Source of the DNA: Lineus longissimus | Lineage: Eukaryota; Nemertea; Pilidiophora; Heteronemertea; Lineidae | DNA length: 64,000 nt | Direction: 5' to 3' | Assembly (NCBI RefSeq): GCF_910592395.1 | Contig: NC_088319.1 | Span: forward strand, 3,038,001-3,102,000 | In this document: piece after piece, positions 50,960 through 63,959 of the stretch | Numbering within the stretch: position 1 is the first letter of the stretch | How the letters are laid out: every line of letters begins with the position of its first letter | The notes under the pieces: generated by a model | The model's input: only the letters and a program-made list of their open reading frames with translations | Database searches by the model: none | What the model was told of the DNA's origin: nothing | Position numbers and translations under genes: made by a program

Positions 50960-53900
50960 ATCATCCATTGTATGCGAATGTCTGGCGATTGTGATTGTGG
51001 ATATCGTGCTGCAGAGAGAATAACATCTGAAACTGGTGAGTAATTCATTCAGATCGAGCCTAATCTCGCACAGGACGAACAGAGTTGATACACTCTATAA
51101 GAAATAAAGGTTTTTCAGCTTCTGAAAATTCTTTTAAAATGGTTTTTTGGCCAGGTGCACCCGGTAGAGGTTTTCAGTGAAGTAAAGAACCTTCAGATGT
51201 TTTTTAGAATCACATACACCACTAAGGGTTTTTTATTTTACTAAAAAATCGCTACGGGGTTCATATTTGTGTTGACCCAAATAGCTTTTTCATTTCTAAG
51301 AGTTTAAGGGCATCATTACAACAGCTGTCGGCTGCCCTGTCACCTTCATTCCAAACAAGAAATTGAAGATCAGGTTTAGATGTATGATTGCAAGCGTTAG
51401 GTTGATATTTGCATGAAATGAAAATGCAGTTTTATTCACTTAGGCCCACTTAATTTGGCTCGTTTCAAGTTTTAAACAAGCCAAAATAAACGAGTAAATG
51501 AAACTTGAAATGAACCAAATTGAATGGGACTATAATATTATATTTTATGCCATAAACATACTTGACCGAATCCTACAAAGAATATTACATGTAAGCTTGA
51601 TCTTTCATTTCAGGTTTAAAACGCTTTTTTGGCTTGTTTAGTTTGGCTTGTTTCATTTGGCTCATTTCAATATTTACACACTACCGTGCTTAGTTGATCG
51701 CAAAAATGTGTAACGATGGACCACTTTTCGCACCACAATTACCACAATTACCGTCGCCAACACACGATATATATATTTATGCTTAAAATGATAGTTTCGT
51801 GCGCGTAATTCATTTGTCTCCAAAACGGTTTTGTCGATCTGTGTGAGTTATCGGTTATAATGGTAATAGAAGCGCTGCTGAAGCGGCGGAATATAATGTA
51901 ATCACTGCAATTATGGAAAGAACCCGACAAAGGGTGCGAGTGCTCTCATCACCCATCCAACGATTCCAGTATAACACAGATGGCAAAATCTGTAATTTTG
52001 CTGCACCCGATGGCGACCCGACGCGTGATCACATCACTGGCCCATGCGATTCCCCAGTCAGGTAATTGACTCGTGAGTTTGGGGTGCGAACGATCCTCCC
52101 TTTGCAGAAAAATCGTTCAAATTGGCCGAAGAATGCCCAAAGTTGCCCATGAACTGCCCTTGTATTTTTCAAACGACCCTCCCTCCGCTCGGGGTTGTAC
52201 ATGTTGTAAAATTCTGGGATTGCACGCACTGTCCCCGACTTTACCTAAGAGAGAGATATTTAGAAATTTCACCACGGGTAAACATTATACCTGTATGGAT
52301 ATCAAATGTATACTCTTGCAGAATTGAATTTACAAATTATGAGACAAGACCAAAATTGATTGTTTAAGCCTTTTAGCAGTTAAATTGTCAATGTTTGACC
52401 GCGACTCATCAAATACTGCGGGGGGGGGGGGGGTTGTGAATCTGAAATTTTGATATGATATTCCGGACAGTCGGGCAAGTAAATGGTGAAAAATAAACAG
52501 GTAGTTGACCAGGGAAATTTTTTAATAATCGACAAATTAGACAGATATTGATATTTCCACTCTTTTCAGCCAACTGGCAGAAAAATCTCAAAACACGCCC
52601 CCTATTATCAAATTAGCAAAATTCGAAATTAATTTTTTCATCAAATAATTTCTTTATATCTGTAGACTTGCCACAACAAATATTTTTTCAATACCTCTCC
52701 AAATATGTACTTGAGAGTTGAAAACATGCACTCGTCTAATTGATAGGCCTCGAACCTCCAACCTATGAATATTCATTAGCTGAATCGCCGATTCTCATTT
52801 ACCGACAGTGATCCCACAGGCTCGGATGCAGGCTCGGATGCAGGCCTTATTGGTCAACAAAATTACGTATATTAGGAAACCCATAATTAATAAGTAAAAA
52901 CCGAGTCTTTCAAAGAAAGACTCTGGTAAAAATAACTACATGTACGTACAGATAGATCTTTAGCCAATGACTGTGACGACCTGTTCATGCAATAACATTT
53001 AAATAACACTGTTCATGGAGTATAAATAGCCAATTATAATACATGCAATATATGGCACCCCAAGAGGCCTCTTCAAAATGGCACCCGATACCGGTATTCA
53101 CGAGGACGACCTGTATTTCAATTGTTTACTCCGGTAGTTCACATCGCAACGACTTTGAAATTAGTTGTTATAACTATCGAAATAGTAATTTTCAACAATT
53201 TTAATGGTTATATTCTCACTCCTCGCCTTGTAATCAATGGTTCGTCTCACTGCTATTTAAACCAATTTCACAGTTGGTACACTAATGACTACCAGATTAT
53301 TTGTTTGTACATGTAATAAATTTAAAGAGGGCAGCGGGTGTGTGAACAAGATCGTATTTACCTATGACCAATTACCCAAGAGACGATTTTCACTATTTTT
53401 TTCTTCAGAATTAACCAGATCTGAGCCTTCCAAAACGACTTCTGATGGGAACAGCTGTTTCTCGTAAAAAGGAGGTACGTTTTACCAGGAATTAATGAAG
53501 ACAACGAATTTGAAAATCTGGAAGTTCAGAAATGATTTTTGAAAAAGGGCGGTCCGAATTTTCTTGAACTATAAGATAGGCCTAGTAATTTTTATTCGCT
53601 GTGAAGAAATTACCAAGGCGAACAAAATACGTTATTTAGCTCTGAAATCCTTAAGAAAATGGGACACCGAGGGCATTTTGTCGAGGTGACAAAAATCCTT
53701 TATTAATTATTCTTGCCTTGCTACGGCAGGGTAGTGGGAACTCGTGTATCTTAGAGGGGTCATCGAGCCTCACTAATGCCTTCTACCAAGTTATTTGAAT
53801 TGTCTGAAGCATGTATTTTGTGGCAAAAATCAAGCAGCACACTGTCAATAGTAGCGATGAGCCCTTGAATAGAATGCAAATCGTCCCCCATTGTCCCCCG

Positions 53901-53990
53901 AAATCCGCCATTGGTAGATGATACGCCATCTTTTGTCATCATCATTCAAAATATCCGATCATAAGTTCATAAGTGATCGTTTTTACCTAT
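50960..53990. other. Gene-less spacer before the MATE gene
   Basis: Contains an inverted 'ggctcgtttcaagtttt / aaacttgaaatgaacc' patch (51455-51525), a poly-G run (about 52422-52433) and scattered AT-rich DNA. The missing first coding exon and promoter of the MATE gene are expected here or further upstream within it, but I could not place them. Confidence 0.4.
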
Positions 53991-54001
53991 ATTTATTTTA
54001 G

Positions 54002-57000
54002 GAAGATGGCGTCGCATTGACAGATGATCCCGCTACTGGATATGGGGCGACGGAGGGACAGCCAGCCAGCAAAGAAGAACATGAACAGACTCGGTTATTT
54101 GACCTTGACCCCTGGTACTTTAAAGAGGTCAGAGAGTTGCTTTGGCTTGGTGGTCCACTGGTAGGTCAAGGGCACTGTTCAGCATGGCTTGTTACATGTA
54201 GCTAAATAGCATTTTCGGCTCTTCTTGACCATAGGCATGCACCACCGTATTGGCTCTTTCAAAAAGAAGTGAATGACAATTTCAAGGGTGGAAGTCAGTT
54301 CTTTGTTTTCCAGATCAGATCCCACCCTTGAAATTCACTTCACTTCGTAGGTCAGCAATCATTTTCGCGGGCTTACTATACGTGGTGATGCGACAGCCTC
54401 TTTGCAAATCGAAAAATTCTTTCCTTTTCCACATCCGCGGTACTTCTTTTCAAGATGGTGGTATAAACTAGTACTGGAGGCGTTGTAAGGAACGAAATCA
54501 GCGCCTCTAGTGTCAATATTGACACAGAGCCCATAGTGTTTAGTGTACTTTGGGATGGACGGCCTAAGAATCTACTGTAAACGTTGATTTAGCTCTAAAA
54601 TTAAAACTGATATCATCTTCTTTTTCAGATCGTGTGCATGTTACTCCAGTTTGCTATCACGCCAATCAGTTTGATGTTCTGTGGTCGGCTGACGATAGTG
54701 GAGTTCAGCGCCGCGGCCTTAGCCAATACCGTGAGTAGAAAATATGCCATTAATACATGAACACAGAGCATGTTGCAGAGAGACTCTCATTAATGGTCTA
54801 TCAATCGAGGGACCGTCTTTTTAAATGCTAGTCTATCCAGGGCCTGCTTTAATGGGTGTATAATGTTAAAATATGAGCGTTTCTGCGTTGAGGTGCAGGG
54901 TTGTTAGAGGCGAGTTGCGTATTCCCTAATTCCATTTGCTAACAAACTGCAACAATTAGCTACCATAAGTACTACAGTGAAACATTGTAATGGATACTGC
55001 CTGGTAAACCTTTTTTGTGGTTTTAACCACAGTGCAATTTATATGCACATCCGAAACATTGCTGAAGTAATACATTTGAAACGTTAATGTACTGCAAAGC
55101 ACAATGCACTGTTACATTTTAAAAATTGCCGGGTCTATTTGGCAAGCCGCTCGCCGAACAGGCATCTTTTTTTGTCCTGTTTGGTGAGCCGCTTGCCAAA
55201 CAGCACTAAAAAGCCACCCTGTTCGGCCAGCCGGGCTTGCCAAACAGGTAAAAAAACTACCCTGTTTGGCGAGCTGGAGACTTTACTTTAATATTAATGA
55301 GTTCGGCTCTCCATTCAGGACAAGAAAAAGTCGCTGTTTGGTAAGCTGGGCTTGCCAACTAGTCACTTCCTTTAAAAATAGCTGGCCATAGTGTCCCTCT
55401 ATGGTTCTGCTCAGTGGTTTTTCCTCAATTACAATTGATATTTTAGCGAAATTTATAAATTTAGTGGTTGCTCCACGTATGATTAAGGCACACTTTTGTC
55501 AAGGATTGACTCGGCAAGCACTTTTGACTACCACTTCGGTTTTTAGCTCAATTTTCTGTTCTCATCTTTGAGTCCGGAGAAAGGAGACAAAATGCATCTA
55601 TCAAACAAAAACAAAAGATGTTATTAGTCGAAATATATCAACATTGTATATTTGATGGTAAACTGACGTGAGGATAATCTAAAAGTGATGACGTTTTGAG
55701 AATGCCGTTTTGATCTGTAACAACACCAAATAACATCGCACACACTATAAATACTGCAAAAATTTACAAACAGTGGATGGTACATGGTAGACACTATATT
55801 GCCCCTTTAATTTCGATTGTCAATTGTATCACGTTTATCGGGTAAAAGTCATAACCATAATGCACATTATTGGGGGATGTCGACACGTAAAATGTAATTT
55901 GTGTCATAATGTTTGAAAAACTAACTTAATGATGGTAAATGCGGGATGATATACATTTGCGTAAAGGCACAATTTTTGCCATTCTCGTTAGCAGAATATA
56001 CAAGCATATTCTTTCTACCAGTATAAGCTTTCGCGCGTGTAGACCGGGGATACTGTACCCCCAGGTATATGGCACGCCTTAACCCGCCAGCGATTGAAGA
56101 ATTCTTTCATGGCCGAATGGTCGGCGCGTTGTCAACGTTGGGCGCGGTCTCCATTTGGATGGGTGACCGGCACGGTGACTGGCGCGATACAATATAATTG
56201 GCAGACCATCCCATTGTCCCACGTGATACGATCACTGGATTATAGTGATGGTTTACTGTACGGCTTAACCCGCTGGCAATGGACATGATGGAGGAATTCC
56301 TTTATTGCCTAATGTCCAGAGCTAGAGTTAGGCAACGATGAGCGTGGCCAACAATTGATGGGTGACTGGCGTCTATAATACACCGGGGTACAGAGATTTG
56401 TAGTCTCTTTGGAGATAAAATAATTACAAAACGGTATGTCGTTTAGACTAAAAATATTTTCAACAAAAATTGTTTGTGACAAGTGAGAGGCGAAACTACA
56501 AAAATATATCATTTAATTCAATTCTAGATCATACTCATCACTGGCATTTACATCGGGAATGGTCTCACCACGGCCTGTGATACGTTATTCTCTCAGGTAA
56601 TGTATATTTTAGCAATAAGAATACTGTAGAATAGATAAAAATATCACGTCCCATTACATTTTACTACTAATTGTGGTTTTTGAAATGGACGGTTATTTTA
56701 TTGCGAAAAAAATCGTTACAAGTAATACCGTGATTAAATATTTCTCAATGTGTTCACTCAGTGAACTATGGCGGTTTTAACCGAATAGGAATATACCAGT
56801 CTATAATAATTTATTTGAAAGATTCTGAATATGCTAACCAATAAATTTTACTTCATGTACGTGGTGACACAAAAAAACATTATACATTGTAAAAAATTCT
56901 GATTTTGAGTACAATGTAATTCCCATAATATCTGCTCGGCTGCAGAAGTGTAAAACAATGTAAGCGTCTATCGCGCAAAACTAATGCATATAATAGGTTA

Positions 57001-60000
57001 AAACGGCCCACGTGTGATCCACATGAACACTAATCGAATCCAATCGTAGTCACAGTCAAGAGATGCAATTATCATTAATACAATCACGAGTGGATGACAT
57101 TTATATACCAGGCTGTATGTACCATGTAGTGATCTCGGTTCCCAGGATATTGCAAAAGTACGACTTCATGCGTATGATTTCCTCTAATTTGATGACTTTA
57201 TTGCAGACATTTGGGGCAGGAAATAATAAAGAAATAGGACTGGTGCTCCAGCGAGGTGAGTCATTCATACACACTACATGAATGAGACCCCAGCAGGTGA
57301 GAAACATGAGTAGCTTGCGTGGACTCAACCTCTCCCCGAAGTAGGATTCACTAGGCCATTAAACCCAATTGGCGCATAACCGTAGTGTCACGTATAAACG
57401 CTCATCCCGCCTTGGAGGGGAATACTCCCTGGAGAAAATCACCTCCAAGTGCAGAGCGAACGCTGAAGAAGAAGACGAAGAATACATTTCACGGGGAAAA
57501 TCTGGTCATGTCTATGATGATCATATATCAAATAGACTTCCAATAGACATCAGAAGTTGATGTCTATATAGACATCTAATGGTTAATTAGATGTCTAATG
57601 GACTAATCAACTATAGCCGATTGTTGTTTTTTTCATATTTTTTGGCATCAAAATATTTTTTGGAGGAAAAAGTTTGTTGGTTTTTTTGCTCATGATGTGT
57701 TTCATTTTATAATAAAAAACACCGAAACACCAACGTTTTTTTTTAAATATTTTTTTAGAGAAGTCCAAAAATGGTTAATGTCTATTGGATATAAGTAAAT
57801 GTCTATTAGACATCAACTTAAATATACGTCCAATAGCAAGAATTTAGAAAGACTAGTCTTTATTTATTCTTGCTAATAGACATCAACTGCTTGATGTTTA
57901 ATAGACAGCTGATAGATGTCTACTGTTAGACGTCTATTTATTAAGCTGCCTCATAGACATCACCAGGTTTCCATAGACTTCAGACATCAGGTGTGTTTTT
58001 CGTTTACACAAATTGGCCTACAAAAGTCGTTATTATAGCTTTTTTATCTCATGTATACATTTCATAGAATATTCCATTGTACAAGTGGTCTCTGATGTAG
58101 ACCCAGTTGTTGAAAATGAACAGCATGCCGAGGCTGTCAAAGCAATCAACAGAGGCAAATAAACAGCAATTATGTACAACCGAGTCACGATAAAAAAACC
58201 ACCGCCGGATGGAATCCATAGACCTGTACACAAGTCCGGATATCATGGAAGTGATATTTGTATTTTTTTCTGATATGTCAAGTGGTCATTTATATAGTCC
58301 GAGAGCTGAGCGACTTTTATTTAACATGCAGGCTACAAATGATTTGAATATGTTGAGGGATAGACTACGCCTAACTGACCATAGAAACCAATTCTTAAGT
58401 TTTTCAGGTGGGGGGTGTAGGAGATAGCGGGGTTCGAATTTTTGTAGAATTTTAGGATAGAAATTGATACCTCATTGTCAGCATGGATTGTCTCACCAAA
58501 ACCGCTCGGGTGGAGCTGAAAGGTTGGCCATTTTAGCTGCCGAGGTTTGGGCCAGCATTTCAGCTCCACCCGAGCGGTTTTGGTGAGACAACAAATGCCT
58601 CCAGTTCGGTATCTATTCCTTAAACAAAAGACTTGACGTGAAATGAATATTATTCTCTTTTTCAGCGATGTTGATCATGTTGTTGTGTTGTCTCCCATGC
58701 TGGGCGCTTCATCTGAACACGGAGTCCATCTTAGTGTTGTTAGGGCAGGAGAGAGAGATATGTTGGTAGGTATCCGACACAAACTTTGACGTGACCGCAC
58801 CATCTCAACTGCGACAAAACTCTGCTCGCTTCGCTCCCTTAATGGACATTAGGTTAAGGGACTTGATGATGATGATGATAATGATCCGACACCAAGCACA
58901 GCTGGTGAATCAAATCAACAAATTATAGAAAAATACTCCGTCGTAATACTGGTGGAGACGTTTGAAATATCCTGGAAAGAATGTCCGGGAACAATGGATT
59001 ATATTATGAGCTTTTAATCTCTGAGCTATTGACGGTCGTGGACTCTACAGACCATAAACCCGTCAGAATACAACAGGACCGGACATTTTTCCAGGGGGTA
59101 TTTTCTATTTCTACACCGGTATAAAAATAAATACTAGTAGTGCCACCTCCTTCTCCACACACGTTACACTCTTTTCACTCACCGGACATGCGAATACCGT
59201 GAAATCATTCCAAAGACGTCAGTGTTCAGTAGGCTTATGTCTTTCATACGAATCATAGGTCTGATACTGACTTCTTAGAAAGTATTTTTTAATGTTGAAA
59301 TTGGAAGTTAGGAATTGTCTTAAAAATCATGTTCTAACTACCAACTTCAACAAGCTCCTGAACCAAACCCGACAGGCTCGCAGAAGTATTCCATGAAAAT
59401 TGGTTACAGGTTAGTGCATGTGCACTGTAGTGCGGTTCGTTCTAAATCCAGGTATTTTAGAATGTAAAGCAATACGTGAATGAACAAAATAGAATGTAAA
59501 TGTACGAAAAAGATACATGTAATTTCGTCGATGAAACAATGATTTTTTTTCGTTGCTTCAGGTTGACTGGAAGATATCTCCGCGTGTTTCTTCCTGGGCT
59601 TCCGGTAAGTACGTGTACCAACAGAGGCGTGTCGCATCCCGTCTCTAACCCATTAAGTTTTTGGTCCCAAAACGGACATGTCACCTTAGAATTCTTCTAA
59701 CATATACATCTCAGTGTTGTGGTATGCATTACTCTCAGTGACATGACACTCAGATATTGGCGATATATCACCAAAGTTAGATTGATCACAAAGTTTCGCG
59801 AAGTTTTCCTTCGCTTTTTCTAAATGGAATAAGTGACTAATGCAATGTACTTGTTTTCATACAAGTGTCATTTAACTATGAAAGGTCAAGTCAAATAACT
59901 ACTGTGAGAAAGAAACTTACCAAACTTACCAAACAACGACAACAACAACAGTAGATCAGCCGACGAGGAATGGCGGATGCCATTCGAAACGTGCTGAAGT

Positions 60001-63000
60001 TATTTGACCTACCTTTCATGGAATTACTACGATGCCTGGGTGACTAATCTTCAGAAGGATGTCATTAAACTATGCAAAAAGACTGGCTCAAACATATATT
60101 TTTCTATCGTTCCATCGATTGGGTACCACAATATTCTTTGTTTATTCACAAATCACCAAACGTAATATCGGATTTCTTCAAACATGACAAATTAACTTTT
60201 CTTCCGTTCTATTTCCCGAACAAACCCGTGCTGTCACGGGGCGCTGCTGTTGATTTCATCTCGATGTGGTTCATCCTCGTATAACCAGTGGTTTTCAATA
60301 CACTCCGCCTCTCGATATGTTTTGCAGCGAAACACCCCTGAAGTCATACACCATCTTTCTTTATTACTGCAGGCCAACTTTCTCTATCAAGTTCTCGCAA
60401 AATATCTTCAAAACCAGGTAAGGTTGTTCGAACCACTGTACACAATCATGAACATGAATTTGCTTCACAAAATCCTGACATCGTGATTGGTTACTTCCTA
60501 GTGACGTCAGCAATGATGCAGCTAATGATTCATGGCTTCCTATTGGCTTATACAACAACAAGTCTAATTGAAAAACGGGTTGATACAGCAGAAGCTATGA
60601 TAAGATGATCATAAACCCAAACAACGATTTGAAAGAAATTTCCGTCCAAACCCTTCCATCGCCTAGTTATTGTTTTCATTGCTTTCAGAACGTGGTGGCA
60701 CCCGTGATCGTAGTTCTTTTTGTTGGTAACATCACCAATGCTTTATCTCATTATTTGCTAGTTTTCCAAGCTGGCCTAGACCTGACGTAAGTTTACGTTT
60801 ACAGAATGTATTTGTATTTTTTCAGTATGCGTAAATGGCACGTTTTTCAAAAGTGCTCATACCAGAATTTGGACAACCAGTTTTTGAATGCTAATTTTAA
60901 AGGGACAACTTGGGCGTGTGATTTACTGACCAGGACGATAATTCCCCTGCTTGACACCATGCGCCGCCACTGGTAGTATATATCACACTGATACTGATCT
61001 CTAATAATGATGTTCGTCAATGTTGCGAGGCAGTTTTGAACATGGCTTGAGAATTTCAGGCAGGTCTATGGTTGCATCCTGTGCATCGTTTATTGCAGTT
61101 CACTGTTGTTGTTTTTTTAGAAGTCCCGGTCCTTTTGGAAGCAAACTCTGCATGAAAAAAAAAACATATCGCATGCCCAAATTATCCCTTTAAAGCAGTG
61201 CAGCATATTTCACAATCATAATGAATAGAAAGTTAAATTCATAAATTGAGTTACATCGAATCTATTTAATAATCTGTGGAAGATAGTGCATTGCTCTATT
61301 GTGAAAACAAGTGTAAATCTAAAGTAGGACAGAGTACACTTTTTGAACCTCGCCCCATCACGCGGTTCTCTGCTCGTGTGCACCAAGTGCCAGTACTTCA
61401 CAAACCACCCAAACATCGGAATACACGTAAAAGCAATGCAAGCCGTTCTCCCACGGAGGCGCCAACTGAAATAATGAATTCTATGTACTTAATGACTAAC
61501 TGAAATAACTGTTTAATTTTTCAGGGGATCAGCCCTGTCCCAGGTCATCGCCCAGTACTCTCTCCTCATCACCATATCTCTCTATATTTACATTAGTGGC
61601 TTCTACAAATCAACATGGGACGGTGAGTTTGGTCGCTCTTAAAGGCCTACGCCGTCTGTTAAAAATTTGAAATTGAATTTGAAAATTTTTAATTGCTCGA
61701 ATACGTACTAAATATTAGCTGCAACACTGCCGGTGTGTAGACAGAAATATTTATCAATTTTTTCATGAAAGGTTGGTCCGTGTTGGCCTTCACCGACTGG
61801 TGCAACTTCCTCAAATACGCCATTCCGGGCATGGTGATGGTGGTGCTCGACAGCCTGTGTTTTGAGATTGGCACATTTGCGTCTGGAGTCCTCGGCGAGG
61901 TTGTCCTTGGAGCGCAGACAACAATAAACCAAATAGATGCTTTATTTTACCAGTTTTTACAAGGTTGGTAAAGTGTTGTTATCGTTCTGGCCGTGGGTGC
62001 TTAGTTGGAGTCAGGAATGAAACCAGACCACATTGACCCAAATAAAGTCTGGTGTTGCACAACATTAGCTTTAGGGTAAGCCAAGGACGTACATTGAGGC
62101 TGATCCATTTGAAGAACACTCGAGAATAGTATATTATACAGGGTGTTGCAGATATGTCAGGTCACACGTTATTTTTTGGTCAACTATCAGAGATTTCAGT
62201 CGAACAGACATTTATAGTTATTCATTTAAAATGAAAGTTTCGGACGGAAATCACTTTTTGAAACTCGCCCATGACCATGTCACGTGCAACTACCTGGACG
62301 TTGTACAAAATGTATACTGTGGTGAATTAGGAGAATGCCCTTCGTCGTCCAGATGCGGAGTAAGATAAAACCCGCACATGTATGCACATTTAATAATTTC
62401 TTTTAGGTTTAGCTATCGCTTGTAGTATCCGCGTTGGGCAGCACCTTGGGGGCAACCACGCCTTCAACGCTCACAGGTCTGCTCGGACTTCCCTAGTGAT
62501 AGGAACCGTAGTGGGACTGGTATCGTCCATATTCATCGTCTCGTTTAGGGGCATTCTGCCAGAAGCTTTCACGACAAATGAGTAAGTTGCCGTTCGGTGT
62601 TGTCGGCTGGAAGCTCAAGGGTTCAATAATTGTTGACACCCGTAAATATTTGTCGAAAGTTGACAGCCGTTGCTCGAAATGATAGTCAGTATTTTTACTA
62701 TAATCATACATTGTACTTGGAAGTGTCGTGATTTCCGTGTAAATCAGTGTAAAATTATAGCATCTATTCTTGATTTTTTCTCTTCAGTGATATTGTGCAT
62801 CTTTCGTCAAAGATCCTGCCCATTACCGCAGTATTTCAACTTGCGAGTTCTTTCACGGTACGTTTATGTCTGATATTAATAGTCGTTGATGATTTCACGA
62901 AGTGACCGTCTGCAATTTTTCTGAAATTGAGATAACATCGCCACGAGTTGTACCAGCCATGTCTACTAATACACACCACACACTGTGATATTCAAAACCA

Positions 63001-63724
63001 TGTCAATTCCATAACTCTTTACACTCTATTCATGAATTTTGTGCCATTACATGTATACTCTTTCATATGTAATACGTAATGCACAGAGTCATTCAAACTG
63101 TACGGAATCTTTGAGTTGAGTTTTCTCAAAATTTGCCGATTGGCCACTTCGTGAAATCATGGAAGTAGTGTTCCCAAGCGCAACCATCACTCTTTCCGGA
63201 AATCCTATCTGACGCATGACCCACCCCAAGTTTTGCCGTACTGGAGTATATCCTGAGGAAATCAGGGGTTAATATTCGCTTCTCCGGCGTGCAGGGCCGG
63301 AGAAGCGAACATTAACCCCTGAGATTTCCTCAGGATGCGAGTACATGTACTGTACTATGAAAAATCTCCAATTCCATTTCAAATTTTAATTTATGAAAGA
63401 ACGGCATATAGTCCTTTGAGACCTACATAAATACATGTACTTCTCTCCATGCGTGTATGCTGCTCTTTGACACACTCAGAAGCATCACAGAAGCCGGAAT
63501 GCAAACATTCTCTTGAATTGCGCTACAATAGTGCTCCAAACGTTAAAAAAAACTACGCCTGAAATACACGTACATACATGTACTTTTTCAGAGCATCGGA
63601 ATGGGTGCTCTCCGTGGCTGTGGTCGGCAAACAGTAGGTGCCGCAATGGGATTCGTATGCTTTTACGTAATCGGCCTGCCCATTGCATTATGTCTGATGT
63701 TCTTCACCGTCATCACCTTAGCAG
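54002..63724 (+). CDS. SLC47/MATE-family multidrug and toxin extrusion transporter, partial (5' start unresolved, 3' end beyond window)
   Basis: Thirteen exons in phase: 54002-54160, 54629-54730, 56528-56596, 57207-57255, 58666-58765, 59562-59604, 60373-60417, 60689-60786, 61525-61622, 61772-61963, 62407-62581, 62788-62857, 63592-63724 (444 aa so far; family members have about 570). MATE hallmarks: an ELLWLGGPL entry into TM1, a GLTTACDTLFSQ motif, TFGAGN, LLGQE, PGLP followed by KYLQNQ, PITAVFQ, and GALRGCGRQ. The first visible exon is hydrophilic; an upstream exon must supply the ATG, because the ATG at 54006 is out of frame. Known role: H+ or Na+ coupled efflux of organic cations across the plasma membrane. 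Several family glutamates differ (aligned to human MATE1 from memory: Glu273 to Asp281, Glu278 kept as Glu286, Glu300 to Gln, Glu389 to Ser), which could alter coupling or substrate choice. Last helices lie outside the window. Confidence 0.9.
55128..55375. repeat. Cluster of CTGTTTGGCGAGC direct and inverted motifs (MATE intron)
   Basis: ggcaagccgctcgccgaaca, cctgtttggtgagccgcttg, gccgggcttgccaaacaggt and ccctgtttggcgagctg recur with inversions, implying foldback potential. No coding frame. Confidence 0.65.
56048..56390 (+). repeat. Second tandem pair of 5S rRNA-derived units (MATE intron)
   Basis: Unit 1 (56048-56240) contains caacgttgggcgcggtctcc and ttggatgggtgaccggc, very close to the 5S box C region. 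Unit 2 (about 56256-56390) has gttaggcaacgatgagcgtg and ttgatgggtgactgg. Both carry tatggcacg(c/g)cttaaccc-type 5' parts like the 12.2-kb pair. Confidence 0.75.
57286..57483 (+). repeat. GAA-tailed retroposon, copy 2 (MATE intron)
   Basis: gagaaacatgagtagcttgc ... gagaaaatcacctccaagtg, then gctgaagaagaagacgaaga. Begins about 30 bp after the donor of exon 57207-57255. Confidence 0.78.
57505..57980. repeat. Cluster of TAGACATCA / TGATGTCTA motifs
   Basis: atagacatc and gatgtctat occur many times in both orientations (for example 57553, 57568, 57583, 57778, 57806, 57868, 57917, 57954), separated by T-rich DNA. Confidence 0.75.
58490..58589. repeat. Near-perfect hairpin with 32-bp arms (MATE intron)
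   Basis: gtctcaccaaaaccgctcgg...gctgaaa and tttcagctcc...gagcggttttggtgagac are exact complements around a loop of about 36 bp. About 76 bp from the exon at 58666. Confidence 0.92.
60897..61196. repeat. AAAGGGACAACTTGGG element, copy 2 (MATE intron)
   Basis: ttaaagggacaacttgggcg to catgcccaaattatcccttt; aligns with 15045-15349 including ttgacaccatgcgccgccac. Confidence 0.86.
63252..63334. repeat. Hairpin with about 38-bp arms (MATE intron)
   Basis: cctgaggaaatcaggggtta ... gcttctccggc pairs with gccggagaagc ... taacccctgagatttcctca, with a loop of about 6 nt. Only a couple of mismatches. Confidence 0.92.
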
Positions 63725-63762
63725 GTAGGAAAGGCATAGTAAATATCAAATTTAAATTTAGG

Positions 63763-63959
63763 CCTACTGTAAATCGTCAAATTTCAGCAGCTTTTTATTT
63801 TTGCGATGAAAGGAATTAATGTTCACGCTTTTTTGACCGAACACGGAATTTTTTTTCCATCCAAAAGTTAAAATCGCGATGAAAATACTTTTAGATATAT
63901 TTAATTTTTGCGAATTGAGGAAAATAAATTCCCACGAAAATTTGAGGGTTTACAGTAGA
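63763..63959. repeat. MITE with CTACTGTAAA...TCAAATTT ends (last MATE intron)
   Basis: cctactgtaaatcgtcaaat and aaatttgagggtttacagta are inverted. The element fills most of the intron fragment before the window edge. Confidence 0.7.

Noticed and set aside
54006-54020. ATG at 54006 as the MATE start codon
   Set aside because: That frame stops after four codons; the transporter frame is different and needs an upstream exon.
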